The notes under the pieces: generated by a model | What the model saw: only the letters and a program-made list of their open reading frames with translations | Database searches by the model: none | Told to the model about the DNA's origin: nothing | Made by a program: the position numbers and the translations under genes | Shown here: positions 46,295-55,209 of the stretch, in pieces | How positions within the stretch are numbered: position 1 is the stretch's first letter | Layout of the letters: each line of letters starts with the position of its first letter | DNA from: Amycolatopsis nalaikhensis | GTDB taxonomy: Bacteria; Actinomycetota; Actinomycetes; Mycobacteriales; Pseudonocardiaceae | DNA length: 64,000 bases | Direction: 5' to 3' | Assembly (NCBI RefSeq): GCF_030264295.1 | Contig: NZ_CP127173.1 | Span: 2,239,501-2,303,500 of the forward strand

Positions 46295-46626
46295 CCGCAT
46301 CACCCGCGGTTCCCGATCCGGCCCACGGCCGTCGCGGCCTGATGTACTGGCTGCCCCCGCACGGATTCGGCAACGGCATCGACGCCACCGCCTGGGCGGA
46401 GCTGACCCACCTCACCGACGACGAGCTTTCCCGGGTCCTGCTCGCCCTGGCCGACGCGCGCATCGCCGCGTATGTGGCGCAACTGCGTCACCTGCCGTTC
46501 GCGGGCGATGACGGGCCGGTCACCTACCGGTTGTGGGTGGACTCGCTGCGCTACCGGCGGGCCGAGGACGTCCTGATGGAGGTCCTGCGCGGCAAGCGAG
46601 CCAGACGACCGCGGGACCCGTCGTGA
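46291..46626 (+). CDS. Hypothetical protein, end of enolase operon
   Basis: 111 residues at an ATGA overlap. Contains RRGLMYWLPPHGFGNGIDAT, LTHLTDDELSRVLLALADAR and a basic C terminus (EVLRGKRARRPRDPS). Soluble; unknown function. Fourth and last gene of the enolase transcript. Confidence 0.65.
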   Translation: MTASPAVPDPAHGRRGLMYWLPPHGFGNGIDATAWAELTHLTDDELSRVLLALADARIAAYVAQLRHLPFAGDDGPVTYRLWVDSLRYRRAEDVLMEVLRGKRARRPRDPS

Positions 46627-46695
46627 CACCCTGCGGCAGGCGCTGATCACCGCCGCGCTCTTTGCTCGCGCCGCGCCGGCCGTTAGGATGACAGA

Positions 46696-46709
46696 CTAAC
46701 AGCTGTTAG
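46696..46709. promoter_or_regulatory. Perfect 14-bp palindrome, probable repressor operator
   Basis: CTAACAGCTGTTAG, 47 bases before the start of the membrane-protein gene at 46756. A second partial copy (GCAGCTGTTG) follows near 46727. Size and symmetry suit a TetR/GntR-type operator. No such regulator gene is adjacent. Confidence 0.55.
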
Positions 46710-46755
46710 ATTTCAGGCGATCCGAGCAGCTGTTGATGTCCGCGAAGGAGGTGTC

Positions 46756-47529
46756 GTGACCAGCAGCGCGTTGTTCCTGGCAGTATTTCTGGCCTGCGTG
46801 GTCGAGGCCGTCGAGGCGTTGACGATCGTGCTGGCCGCGGGCACGGCCCGCGATTGGCGATCGACCGGCTTCGGGCTGGGGACGGCGCTGGTGGCACTGA
46901 CCGCGATCGTCGCGGTTCTCGGCCCGGCCTTGACGGTGGTTCCGCTCGCCGCGCTGCGTCTCGTCGTCGGCTGCCTGCTGTTGATCTTCGGGCTGCAGTG
47001 GCTGCGGAAGGCGATCCTGCGCGCCGGCGGCCTCAAGGCACGTCACGACGAAGCCGCGATCTTCCAAGCCGAGCTGACCGCCGCACGAACCGCACCGGCC
47101 CAGACGCGCGGCATGGTCACCGACTGGTACGCGTTCACATTGTCGTTCAAAGGTGTGCTGCTGGAAGGCCTGGAAGTCGCGTTCATCGTGGTGACCTTCG
47201 GCAGCAACGAGCACAACGTGCCCTTGGCGGCGCTCGCCGCGGGCTGCGCCGTGGTCGTGGTCGCCGCGGCTGGCATCGCCGCCAAAGCACCCCTGGCACG
47301 AGTCCCGGAAAACACCCTGAAGTTCGTCGTCGGCGTCATGCTGACCACGTTCGGGATCTTCTGGGGCAGCGAAGGCGCCGGTGCCGACTGGCCCGGTTCG
47401 GACGCGGCGCTGCCGGTCATCGCACCTGCCGTCGCCCTGTTCGCGCTGGGGCTGGTGGTGCTGCTGCGCCGCCCGGCCAGGCGCACAGACGCCGTTGTGG
47501 CACCGGACCAGGAGGTGAAGCCGACGTGA
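46756..47529 (+). CDS. Membrane protein with two ExxE-type helices (COG4280-like)
   Basis: 257 residues from GTG after GAAGGAGG. Seven helices, with an internal repeat: the first helix holds VVEAVEALTIVLAAG and the middle one LLEGLEVAFIVVTFG. Paired E-x-x-E motifs in inverted halves recall metal or cation carriers (UPF0016 and FTR1 have similar acidic motifs), so cation transport is plausible but unproven. Coupled (GTGA) to the next small gene. Confidence 0.7.
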   Translation: MTSSALFLAVFLACVVEAVEALTIVLAAGTARDWRSTGFGLGTALVALTAIVAVLGPALTVVPLAALRLVVGCLLLIFGLQWLRKAILRAGGLKARHDEAAIFQAELTAARTAPAQTRGMVTDWYAFTLSFKGVLLEGLEVAFIVVTFGSNEHNVPLAALAAGCAVVVVAAAGIAAKAPLARVPENTLKFVVGVMLTTFGIFWGSEGAGADWPGSDAALPVIAPAVALFALGLVVLLRRPARRTDAVVAPDQEVKPT

Positions 47530-47729
47530 TCGCGCGGCTGCGGGCTTTCGGAGCGTTCTGGTACGACTTCGTCGTCGGCGACGACTGGCGCGTCGCGCTC
47601 GCGGTGGTGCTCGCGCTCGCGGCGACCTACGGGCTCGCCCACGCGGGCGTACCCGCCTGGTGGGTCCTGCCTGCCGTGGTGGTCGTCGTTTTGCCTTGGA
47701 GCCTGTGGCGCGCCCGCTCAACCCGCTGA
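47526..47729 (+). CDS. Small membrane protein
   Basis: 67 residues from GTG overlapping the previous stop. FWYDFVVGDDWRVALAVVLA, then two helices around GLAHAGVPAWWVLPAVVVVV. Probably a partner of the transporter-like protein before it. Confidence 0.65.
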   Translation: MIARLRAFGAFWYDFVVGDDWRVALAVVLALAATYGLAHAGVPAWWVLPAVVVVVLPWSLWRARSTR

Positions 47730-47736
47730 CACAGGC

Positions 47737-48312
47737 TCAGTGCCCGTCGGCGTCCCTGGCGTACACCGTCGCCGCGTAGGTCTCGAGCGCCTTCTCGCAC
47801 CGTTCGAGCGCCTGCACCGTCGCCGGACGGCCAGGAGCGTCGAGCACATCCCGCTCGGAGATCTTGGCGAACCAGTTCCGCAGCTTGACCAGGTCTTCCT
47901 CGTTCTCCTCGAGTTCCGCGTAGGTGTAGTGCTCGGCCGCGGTCTCCTTGTCGATCTCGGCGAGGAAATCCCGGCACTTGTCGATGATCTCCTCGTACTC
48001 GTCGTCCCGCGCGGCCTGGAAGGCAGCGACCACGTCCGGCCCGCCGGCCAGCGCCACACTCGAGAGCAACACGCCCGTCCCGCCCATTTCGACGATCTCG
48101 TGACGCAGCTTGCGCAGCGCCCGTTCCGCCGCGGCCCCAGCCGGCAACGCGGCGGCCGAGTTCTGCAGGTAAATTGCTCCCAGCCCCTTCAGCCGACGCC
48201 ACACCGCGGCACGCAACCTGCTCGGCTCGGGCGGAACACGGTAGATCAGAACCAGCCAGGACTGAGGGATCCCGGCCGGCTCGGCGACCGTGCTGGGCTG
48301 TTCATCGGACAC
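47737..48312 (-). CDS. ChrB N-terminal domain protein
   Basis: 191 residues from GTG. The N-terminal part [40 protein letters not shown] is the ChrB_N signature (the regulatory half of the chromate-resistance protein ChrB). The C-terminal exported/DNA-binding half of full ChrB is missing; instead there is a helical acidic region ([20 protein letters not shown]). No chrA is nearby. Likely a stand-alone sensor domain. Start uncertain by two codons. Confidence 0.72.
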   Translation of the reverse strand: MSDEQPSTVAEPAGIPQSWLVLIYRVPPEPSRLRAAVWRRLKGLGAIYLQNSAAALPAGAAAERALRKLRHEIVEMGGTGVLLSSVALAGGPDVVAAFQAARDDEYEEIIDKCRDFLAEIDKETAAEHYTYAELEENEEDLVKLRNWFAKISERDVLDAPGRPATVQALERCEKALETYAATVYARDADGH

Positions 48313-48373
48313 CCCCACAGTCTGCAAGCCCGCGCCCATGCCGAACGCGGCAGGTCTGGCACAGCTCCGACCC

Positions 48374-48499
48374 GTCAAGCTCCGCGACGGGCAACGCGAC
48401 CAGGATCTCCGCGATGATGCACAGCGCGTAGGCCCGGATCGGGATCGGTCCCAGGTGCCATACGGCCGGTGAGGGGCTCGGCAATGAGGCCACATACAT
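48374..48499 (-). pseudogene. Prolipoprotein diacylglyceryl transferase (lgt) N-terminal remnant
   Basis: 42 residues, [36 protein letters not shown], match the start of Lgt, whose N terminus characteristically contains IPSP...W.LGP.PIRAYAL. Nothing of the remaining protein follows. The rest of 48313-48713 holds no gene. Confidence 0.75.
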
Positions 48500-48713
48500 C
48501 GCTGCCCGCTTCCTCGCGACGATGGCGACCACGAGCTAGTTACCTCGATGTCCGAACTAAACGTCGAGGCGGCTACCCGCTTCGCAGCCGCATCACCACA
48601 GCGGGACCGGCGAATTCTCGCAAGTTGGACAGGGTTGCGGATGTGGCCGACTTCATGCATCGCCGACTAGTTGTTCTGTCCTAGAATGATTTGATGAGTG
48701 GTGAGGTGATCGG

Positions 48714-50105
48714 ATGGCGATGCTGACCGAGCGGGCGCGGCCACGGGTGGTGCGCGAGCACCCGAACGCGGGGTGGTTCGCGGTGGGCGCGGTGTGTTTT
48801 GGCGCGTTCATGGGGCAGCTCGACGCCAGCATCGTGACGCTGACCTTCCCGGCACTGCAACGCGAGTTCGGCGCCCCGCTGGCGGCCGTGCAGTGGGTGT
48901 CGCTGGCGTATCTGCTGACCCTGGTCGGTCTGCTCGCGGCGGTGGGGCGGATCGCGGACGCGGTCGGCCGCAAGCTGACCTACGGCTACGGGTTCGCGGT
49001 GTTCACCGCCGCGTCGGTCGCCTGCGGGCTGGCGCCCACCCTCGGCATGCTGGTCGGATTCCGGATCCTGCAGGCAGTCGGGGCGGCGATGCTGCAGGCC
49101 AACAGCGTCGCCCTGGTGGTCACCAGCGTGCCGAAGGCGAAGGCCCGCGCGGCGCTGGGTGTCCAGGCCGCCGCCCAGGCTCTCGGGCTGGCGCTCGGGC
49201 CGGCCGTCGGTGGTCTGCTGGTCGGTACGGTCGGCTGGCGCTGGGTGTTCCTGGTCAACGTTCCCGTCGGCATCCTCGGCCTGGTTGCCGGCCGGTTCCT
49301 GCTGCCGCGGACGCGGGAACGCAGCCCGCTGGGCCGCCGGTTCGACGGCGCGGGCGTCGCGTTGCTGGCCACCACCTCCACCGCGATCCTGCTCGCCCTG
49401 TCAGGCTTGTCGGGGTTGGGTCTCCCGGCGTGGTCGATCCCCGCGCTGACGGTGCTGGGCGTGCTCGCCGCCCTCGGATTCGCCTGGCGGGAACGCCGCG
49501 CGAGCAACCCGATCGTGCGGTTGAGTGTGCTGCGCCCGCCGGCGGTGTCGTGGGGCCTGGCCGGGGCGCTGTGCGGTTACCTGGTGCTATTCGGTCCGCT
49601 GACGTTGCTGCCGCAGGTGCTGGGCGACCACGGCATAGCCGGGCTGGTGCTGACCAGCCTGCCCGCCGGATTCGCGGTCGCCGCCCTCGCGGCCGAGCGG
49701 ATACTCCCTGCATCGTTCGGGCCCCGGGGACGGTCGGTGACCGGCGCGGCGATAAGCGCGGCGGGCTGCCTCGCGGTGCTCGCCGCGGGGGGCTCGGCCG
49801 GGTTGACCGGCGTGTCGCTGTTCCTGGTCGGACTGGGGCTGGGAGTGTTCATCCCGGCGAACAACTCGTCCATCATGGCGGCCATCCCGGCGACGATGTC
49901 GGCGACCGGAGGAGGCTTGGTGAACATGGCCCGGGGACTGGGCACCGCGCTCGGTGTCGCGCTGGTGACCTTGTGCCTGCACGCGGGCAGCGGCGCCGGT
50001 GTTCCGCTGGCGCTGTCGGCGCTCGCCGCCGGCGGTGCCGTTGCCGCGGTGACCGGCCTGTCCACTGGGCGCGGCGGGCCGGCGGGTGCCGATGCCCGAG
50101 CCTGA
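48714..50105 (+). CDS. MFS drug exporter (DHA2-type)
   Basis: 463 residues, 12-14 helices. Motif A is partly kept (GRIADAVGRKLTYG), and motif C-like GLALGPAVGGLLVG and the first-helix Asp (FMGQLDASIVTLTFPALQRE) are DHA2 hallmarks. Proton-driven export of a small toxic compound. It overlaps a MarR gene by 14 bases, so self-regulation is likely. Confidence 0.88.
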   Translation: MAMLTERARPRVVREHPNAGWFAVGAVCFGAFMGQLDASIVTLTFPALQREFGAPLAAVQWVSLAYLLTLVGLLAAVGRIADAVGRKLTYGYGFAVFTAASVACGLAPTLGMLVGFRILQAVGAAMLQANSVALVVTSVPKAKARAALGVQAAAQALGLALGPAVGGLLVGTVGWRWVFLVNVPVGILGLVAGRFLLPRTRERSPLGRRFDGAGVALLATTSTAILLALSGLSGLGLPAWSIPALTVLGVLAALGFAWRERRASNPIVRLSVLRPPAVSWGLAGALCGYLVLFGPLTLLPQVLGDHGIAGLVLTSLPAGFAVAALAAERILPASFGPRGRSVTGAAISAAGCLAVLAAGGSAGLTGVSLFLVGLGLGVFIPANNSSIMAAIPATMSATGGGLVNMARGLGTALGVALVTLCLHAGSGAGVPLALSALAAGGAVAAVTGLSTGRGGPAGADARA

Positions 50106-50559
50106 CTCCGGCGTTGCGCTGGCCGAGGTCGTCGCGCGGCTGCGCCGGGCGATGCGCCGCGCGGCCCGCAACGCCGACCCCGCGACCACCTTGTCGGTGG
50201 CGCAGCTGGAACTGCTGTCCTGCCTGGCCGAGAACCCCGGCGCCCGGCCGAGTCGGCTGGCCCAGCTGCTCAAGCTCGCGCCGAACACGGTCACCACCAT
50301 GGCCAACGGGTTGCAGGCGAAGGACCTGCTCACCCGCACCAGTGGCAACGACGACCGGCGCACGGTCGCCCTGGAACTCACCGGTGCCGGCCGCGACGCC
50401 GTGCGCCGCTGGCAGGCCACCAACACCGCGATCGTCGAGACGGCCGTGGCCAACCTGCACCCGGCCTGGCAGCACCTGCTCACCGCCGCGCTGCCCGCGC
50501 TGCGCGAACTGGTCGGCTCCATCGACGACCTCGCCGAAGCCCCACGAGCCGGACGGTAG
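50092..50559 (+). CDS. MarR-family regulator
   Basis: 155 residues from the ATG of MPEPDSGVALAEVV (GTG two codons earlier is possible). Winged helix LSVAQLELLSCLAENPGARP, RLAQLLKLAPNTVTTMANGL and wing DDRRTVALELTGAG. Probably represses the coupled exporter until a ligand binds. Confidence 0.88.
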   Translation: MPEPDSGVALAEVVARLRRAMRRAARNADPATTLSVAQLELLSCLAENPGARPSRLAQLLKLAPNTVTTMANGLQAKDLLTRTSGNDDRRTVALELTGAGRDAVRRWQATNTAIVETAVANLHPAWQHLLTAALPALRELVGSIDDLAEAPRAGR

Positions 50560-50565
50560 GGCGGC

Positions 50566-50886
50566 ATGGACTCCACCGAACGCGAACAGGCCGCCTCGAG
50601 CGTGTGGCGGTCCTGGCTGAGCACTGCGGCCACAGCTGCCCTGACCGGCGTGCTCATGCTCGCGCTCGCCCGCGGCGCCCTCGCCGGCTACCTCGAGGTC
50701 GCGGGCGGGCTCGAGGTCGTGGCAGCCGTCGCCCTCGCCTGGGTCGGTGGACGGCGCGCTGCCCGGATACGCCGAGCTGGCCCCGGTGCCCGCAGCGATC
50801 TCCCGCCGGCGACAGCGCTGCTCGGCGCCGCGCTGGTCATCGTCCCGGTCCTCGTCCTCGGCGCCGGGCTCCTCGCCTCCTCATAG
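50566..50886 (+). CDS. Small membrane protein
   Basis: 106 residues, six bases after the MarR gene. Helices ATAALTGVLMLALARGALAG, VVAAVALAWVG and ALLGAALVIVPVLVLGAGLL. No motif. Same transcript as exporter and MarR by position. The 270 bases after it hold no supported gene. Confidence 0.6.
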   Translation: MDSTEREQAASSVWRSWLSTAATAALTGVLMLALARGALAGYLEVAGGLEVVAAVALAWVGGRRAARIRRAGPGARSDLPPATALLGAALVIVPVLVLGAGLLASS

Positions 50887-51156
50887 CCGACCCGGCACCG
50901 ACCGATCCCGCGCGGCCCGGATGGGTGGCTTCTCCTATTCGGGTACTCAGCGGCTATTCACCGAGTGCGGTGGCTGCTGACATCGGCGAGAGGACTGACC
51001 TTGGTCGAAGTGACGCGCACCTTCACCGTCGCGGCGGCGCCGCAGCGGGTGCGTCTCGGCACCAGGCCGATCGAAGTCGGCGCCGACGAGCTCCGAAGGC
51101 ACTCGAGAGCCAACCGAGACCCCCACACTCGCGGGTCCGGATGTCGTCTCCGGAGA

Positions 51157-51533
51157 TCAGGCCGACCGGTCCGTGCTTGGCTGCGTGAGCACGGCCAGCA
51201 TCAGTGCGCCGAGATCGTCGCTGTCGGCGAGCATGTCCAGGGTGCCGGTGGCCTGCAGGAGGTCGCGGGCCGGGCCTTCGGCGTGCAGGAGGTGGTAGGA
51301 GGTGCCGTGGTCGACCGCGGCGCGGTAGCCGGCAAGCAGGGCCCGCAGGCCGGCGAAATCGAGGGCGGTGACATGACGAAGGTCGATCAGGAGTGTGGTG
51401 GGCAGCTCCATGGCAACCGTGTCGATGATCAGTGCCGTCAGCGTGGCAGCCTCGCCAGCGCACACCCCCGGCCCCGTACATGCAGCCGTACGACCGAGCG
51501 TGGCGTTCTGTGGGTGCTTGCCGTGAACGTCAC
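51157..51533 (-). CDS. STAS-domain protein (anti-sigma antagonist-like), frameshifted
   Basis: 125 residues when joined. GTG start after GGAGG: VTFTASTHRTPRSVVRLHVR, then a shift in a G-run (51467-51471), then VCAGEAATLTALIIDTVAME, TTLLIDLRHVTALDFAGLRA. The STAS phosphorylatable Ser in DxSG is replaced: DFAGL has Ala. It may be a non-phosphorylatable variant. No cognate kinase adjacent; the fragment at 56259 is the nearest HATPase. Confidence 0.6.
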
Positions 51534-51885
51534 CGTGCGCCTCCGGATGTCGAACGTTTCGCGGCGAGGTCCGGGCCGACGGCGGAAAGGGTCAGCGTAA
51601 CGCTCGGCGCTGAGGTGATTTACCGCTGGGCGGCTGCGCTGCCCTGCGCGGCCGCGAGGGTTTCGACTACGACACAGGCTCGCCATGGCGATTCTCCCTA
51701 TCGGTGCCGATGTGACCTTGATGCTGGTCGAGCAGCCCCAGAGAAAACCGCAACCGGCGACCGGTTCGGGGTAGTCGACCGGCGCGAACTCGACGAGCTG
51801 GCTGGGCAGCTCGTCGGTCACACCGCCGGCAGCGCCTCGGCCTGGGGCGTTCTGTTCACGAGGCGACGGTTGTCGTCGTTTCGCC
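51534..51885. other. Region without a supported gene
   Basis: About 350 bases between STAS and CheB genes. Short open frames on both strands (for example a plus-strand MAILPIGADVTLMLVEQPQR at 51682) lack family resemblance or ribosome sites. No RNA structure noticed. Confidence 0.4.
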
Positions 51886-52486
51886 TCAGCAATCTTCGGT
51901 GCTCCCGTCGACGTGTCGTTCGACGTGGGCACGGATGGCGGCGGCGATATCGGGGAGGCTGAGGACGTCGTCGACGAGGCCAGTGGCGATGGCGGCGCCC
52001 GGCATACCGAAGTCGGCGGAGGTGGCGTGGTCTTGGGCGAAAACGGTGCCGCCGCAATGACGGATGGCGCGGATTCCCGCCTGGGCGTCTCTGCCGTGCC
52101 CGGTGAGGACAACGGCCAGGGCGCGCGAGCCGCAGGTGACGGCGAGGGTGGCGAGCAGCACGGTCCCGGGAGTCAGTTCGTCGTCGTTGCGGGCTTCGCG
52201 AACCCGCAGAGCGGTCCGTTTGGCCAGGATCTCGGTGAGGTGGCTGGCGCGGTCGGGAGCCAAGTGCTGGGCGATGACGACCGCGGCCGGGAGATCGGCG
52301 GGCAGCGGGGGCGAGCACGTGGGTGAGAGCGTCCAGGCCGCCGACCGAAGTGACCAGTGCGACGACGGGAAACTGCCGTGCCAGCGGATCGTGGCCACGC
52401 GTGATTCCCGTCAGCTCGCCAGGATGGGACGGCGTGTTCGGCGCGCCGGCGGCGGTCGGGTCGGATGGTGTCTCGGCGGGGTTCAT
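51886..52486 (-). pseudogene. CheB-type methylesterase domain, frameshifted and internally shortened
   Basis: CheB C-terminal domain without a receiver. Catalytic Ser in LVTSVGGLDALTHVLAP, His in VVIAQHLAPDRA, Asp in LTGHGRDAQAGIRAI. A G-run (52307-52311) is one base too long, shifting the frame after HVLAP. Between GTVLLAT and LAVTCGSRALAVVLTG about 35 residues of the usual domain are missing. Stand-alone CheB domains occur in actinomycete stress-sensing clusters with STAS and PAS proteins, as here. Confidence 0.65.
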
Positions 52487-52619
52487 GGTGCGAACCCTGC
52501 CACGTCGGTGCGTTTTCGCCGGTGCGCTGCGTCGATACCTGAGCGGCCGCTGCGGCGTCACAGACGATCGGCCGGGCGTCGGGCGCCGGTTCGATGCCCA
52601 GCGGGCGGCCATCGGTTGG

Positions 52620-52666
52620 CCGTGGCATCGTGATCTGGCCCCGGTTCGGCACCGTTAGCGGGCCCC
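52620..52666 (-). repeat. IS21 left-end repeats (two copies)
   Basis: On the minus strand two 22-24 base units start GGGGCC and contain TGCC: 52666-52643 (GGGGCCCGCTAACGGTGCCG) and 52642-52620 (GGGGCCAGATCACGATGCCA). They lie directly outside istA and are inverted relative to the right-end set; probable transposase binding sites. Confidence 0.7.
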
Positions 52667-52768
52667 ACCGATCGGGCGAATTCCTGCTCGTGACGTGCGA
52701 GTCGGTGGGTCGAGTTGAGGGTCCTGGGTGGACAGTGCCGGTGAGGGGCCGTCCGCGTGGGAGCCGGG

Positions 52769-54406
52769 ATGGTGTCCAGGGTGGAGTTGTTCGCGCTGAT
52801 CCGGCGGGATGCCCGGGTGGAAGGCCTGTCGGTCCGGGCGCTGGCTGAGCGGCACGGGGTGCATCGCCGGACGGTGCGCCAGGCCCTGGGGCCGGCGGTG
52901 CCACCGCTGCGGAAGACCCCGGCGCGGTCGTCGCCGGTGACGGGTCCGTTGCGTGAGGCGATGGACGGGATGTTGCGGGCGGATCTGGACGCGCCGCGCA
53001 AGCAGCGGCATACCGCGCACCGGATCTGGGAGCGGCTGGTCGACGAGCACGACGCGACGATCGCGTACCGCACGGTGTCGAAGTACGTCGCCCGCCGCCG
53101 TCCGGAGATCGTGCTGGAAGCCAGGAATCGGGCGAGTGTGATGGACGGGTTTGTTCCGCAGACACACCTTCCGGGACAGGACGCCGAGGTCGACTTCGCC
53201 GAGGTCTGGGTCAACGTCGGCGGTGTCGACACCAAGTGCTTCCTCTTCACGCTGCGAATGTCGTTCTCTGGCAAGGCAATTCACCGCGTCTACTCGTCGC
53301 AGGGACAGGAGGCGTTCTTCGCCGGGCATGTCGCCGCGTTCACCGAACTGGGCGGTGTCCCGGCCGGGGAGATCCGTTACGACAACCTGTCTTCCGCGGT
53401 CCGCCGGGTCTGCTTCGGCCGCTCACGACTGGAGACCGACAAGTGGGTGCTGTTCAAGTCCGCCTACGGGCTCACGAGTTTCTATTGCATGCCAGGCAAA
53501 GAAGGCGCCCACGAGAAAGGCGGTGTCGAGGGCGAGGGTGGCCGGTTCCGGCGCCGCTGGTTCGTCCCTGTCCCGAAGATCCCGGATATCTCGGGGCTGG
53601 CCGGCATCAACGACCGGCTCGCCGCGGCGGACCGTGCGGAGGACGCCCGCCACATCGACCAGCGCACAGCCACGATCGGGCAGAACTTCGCTCTTGAGGC
53701 GCCGCTGCTGGCGCCGTTGCCGGTGGATGAGTTCGACATCGCGCTGACGACGACTCCGCGGGTCGACCGCTACGCACGGATCACCGTCCGCCAGGCGCTC
53801 TACTCGGTCCCGGCGCGGCTGATCGGGCAGACGGTCCGGGCGAAGCTCGACGCGGAGGAACTGGTGGTGCTGCACGGATCCGAGGAGGTCGCCCGGCACC
53901 CCCGGGTGACCACCAAGGGCGGGCAGCACCTCGTGCTCGATCACTACCTGGAGGTCCTGGCCGGCAAACCGGGCGCGCTGCGCGGGGCGACCGCGCTGGT
54001 CCACGCGCGGCAGAAGGGCTGGTTCACCGCCACCCACGACGCGTTCTGGGCCGCCGCGCGAGCCAAGCACGGCGACCAGGCCGGCACCCGGCTGCTGATC
54101 GAAGTTCTGCTGCTGCACCGGCGCATGCGCCACGCGCACGTGATCGCCGGGATCCGCGTCACCCTCGAGGCCGGGTCGGTCTCGCCCGATGTGGTGGCGA
54201 TCGAGGCCCGCAAACACGCCGCCGCGGCCGGCGAACCCAGCGCCACGGAGGAACCGCTGCAGCCTCGGCGCAGCCGCAGCAAAGTCGTGTCCCTGCCCGA
54301 ACGTCGCCGCGATCCCGACCTGCCGGCGGACTCCCGCCCCGCACCCTCGGTCGCCGCCTACGACCAGCTGCTGCACAACACTCCGAAGAAGGGGAACGCG
54401 TCATGA
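52769..54406 (+). CDS. istA: IS21-family transposase IstA
   Basis: 545 residues from ATG with GGGAG upstream. N-terminal helix-turn-helix (LSVRALAERHGVHRRTVRQA), integrase catalytic core with Asp in GQDAEVDFAEVWV, Asp in IRYDNLSSAV and Glu in GKEGAHEKGGVEGEGG, and a C-terminal beta domain (YSVPARLIGQTVRAKLDAEE). Intact, so the element may still be active. Confidence 0.94.
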   Translation: MVSRVELFALIRRDARVEGLSVRALAERHGVHRRTVRQALGPAVPPLRKTPARSSPVTGPLREAMDGMLRADLDAPRKQRHTAHRIWERLVDEHDATIAYRTVSKYVARRRPEIVLEARNRASVMDGFVPQTHLPGQDAEVDFAEVWVNVGGVDTKCFLFTLRMSFSGKAIHRVYSSQGQEAFFAGHVAAFTELGGVPAGEIRYDNLSSAVRRVCFGRSRLETDKWVLFKSAYGLTSFYCMPGKEGAHEKGGVEGEGGRFRRRWFVPVPKIPDISGLAGINDRLAAADRAEDARHIDQRTATIGQNFALEAPLLAPLPVDEFDIALTTTPRVDRYARITVRQALYSVPARLIGQTVRAKLDAEELVVLHGSEEVARHPRVTTKGGQHLVLDHYLEVLAGKPGALRGATALVHARQKGWFTATHDAFWAAARAKHGDQAGTRLLIEVLLLHRRMRHAHVIAGIRVTLEAGSVSPDVVAIEARKHAAAAGEPSATEEPLQPRRSRSKVVSLPERRRDPDLPADSRPAPSVAAYDQLLHNTPKKGNAS

Positions 54407-55203
54407 CCCGCACCACCGCCCGCGGCCGGGACCAGATCGCCGAGGAAGCCGCCGACGCCGCCATCGAGCAGGCCTGCCGGATCCTGCGCCTGCCCACCAT
54501 CCGCGACCGGTTCGGCGATCAGGCCGCCGCCGCGGCCCGCCAGCAGGCCACCTACAAGAGTTTCCTGTCGGAGCTGCTGTTCATCGAGTGCGAGGACCGC
54601 GAGGTCCGCCGCAAGGCCCGCCTGGTCAAGCAGGCCGGTTTCCCGCGCACGAAACGCATCGAGGACTTCGACTTCGCCGCCAACCCGAACGTCCCGCCCG
54701 CACTCGTGCACACCCTCGCCAAGGGCGCCTGGATCCGCGCCGGGCAGCCGGTCTGCCTGATCGGGGACTCCGGCACCGGCAAGTCCCACCTGCTGATCGG
54801 GCTGGGCACCGCCGCCGCGGAGGCCGGGTTCAAGGTCCGCTACGTCACCGCCGCCGCGCTGGTCAACGAGCTCGTCGAGGCAGCCGACGACAAGCACCTG
54901 TCCAAGACCATCGCCCGCTACGGCCGCGTTGACCTCCTTTGCCTCGATGAGCTCGGCTATCTCGAGCTGGACCGGCGCGGCGCGGAGCTGCTGTTTCAGG
55001 TGTTCACCGAGCGGGAAGAACGCTCGAGCATCGCGATCGCGAGCAACTCCGCGTTCAGCGAGTGGGCTCGCACCTTCACCGATCCGCGACTCTGCGCCGC
55101 GATCGTCGACCGGCTCACGTTCGATGCGTCGATCATCGAGACCGGCACCGAGTCGTTCCGGCTGCGCACCACCAAACGCCGGCGCACCAACCGAGCCAGC
55201 TGA
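54403..55203 (+). CDS. istB: IS21 helper ATPase IstB
   Basis: 266 residues, ATGA overlap with istA. DnaA/DnaC-like AAA+ ATPase: Walker A LIGDSGTGKSHLLIGL, Walker B VDLLCLDELGYLEL, sensor SIAIASNSAFSEW, Arg finger region DPRLCAAIVDRL. Loads and directs IstA at target DNA. Intact. Confidence 0.94.
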   Translation: MTRTTARGRDQIAEEAADAAIEQACRILRLPTIRDRFGDQAAAAARQQATYKSFLSELLFIECEDREVRRKARLVKQAGFPRTKRIEDFDFAANPNVPPALVHTLAKGAWIRAGQPVCLIGDSGTGKSHLLIGLGTAAAEAGFKVRYVTAAALVNELVEAADDKHLSKTIARYGRVDLLCLDELGYLELDRRGAELLFQVFTEREERSSIAIASNSAFSEWARTFTDPRLCAAIVDRLTFDASIIETGTESFRLRTTKRRRTNRAS

Positions 55204-55209
55204 CCACAC

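Noticed and set aside
48600..48713. Fluoride riboswitch in front of the MFS gene
   Set aside because: GGCGATG occurs on the minus strand, but P1, P3 and pseudoknot do not form.
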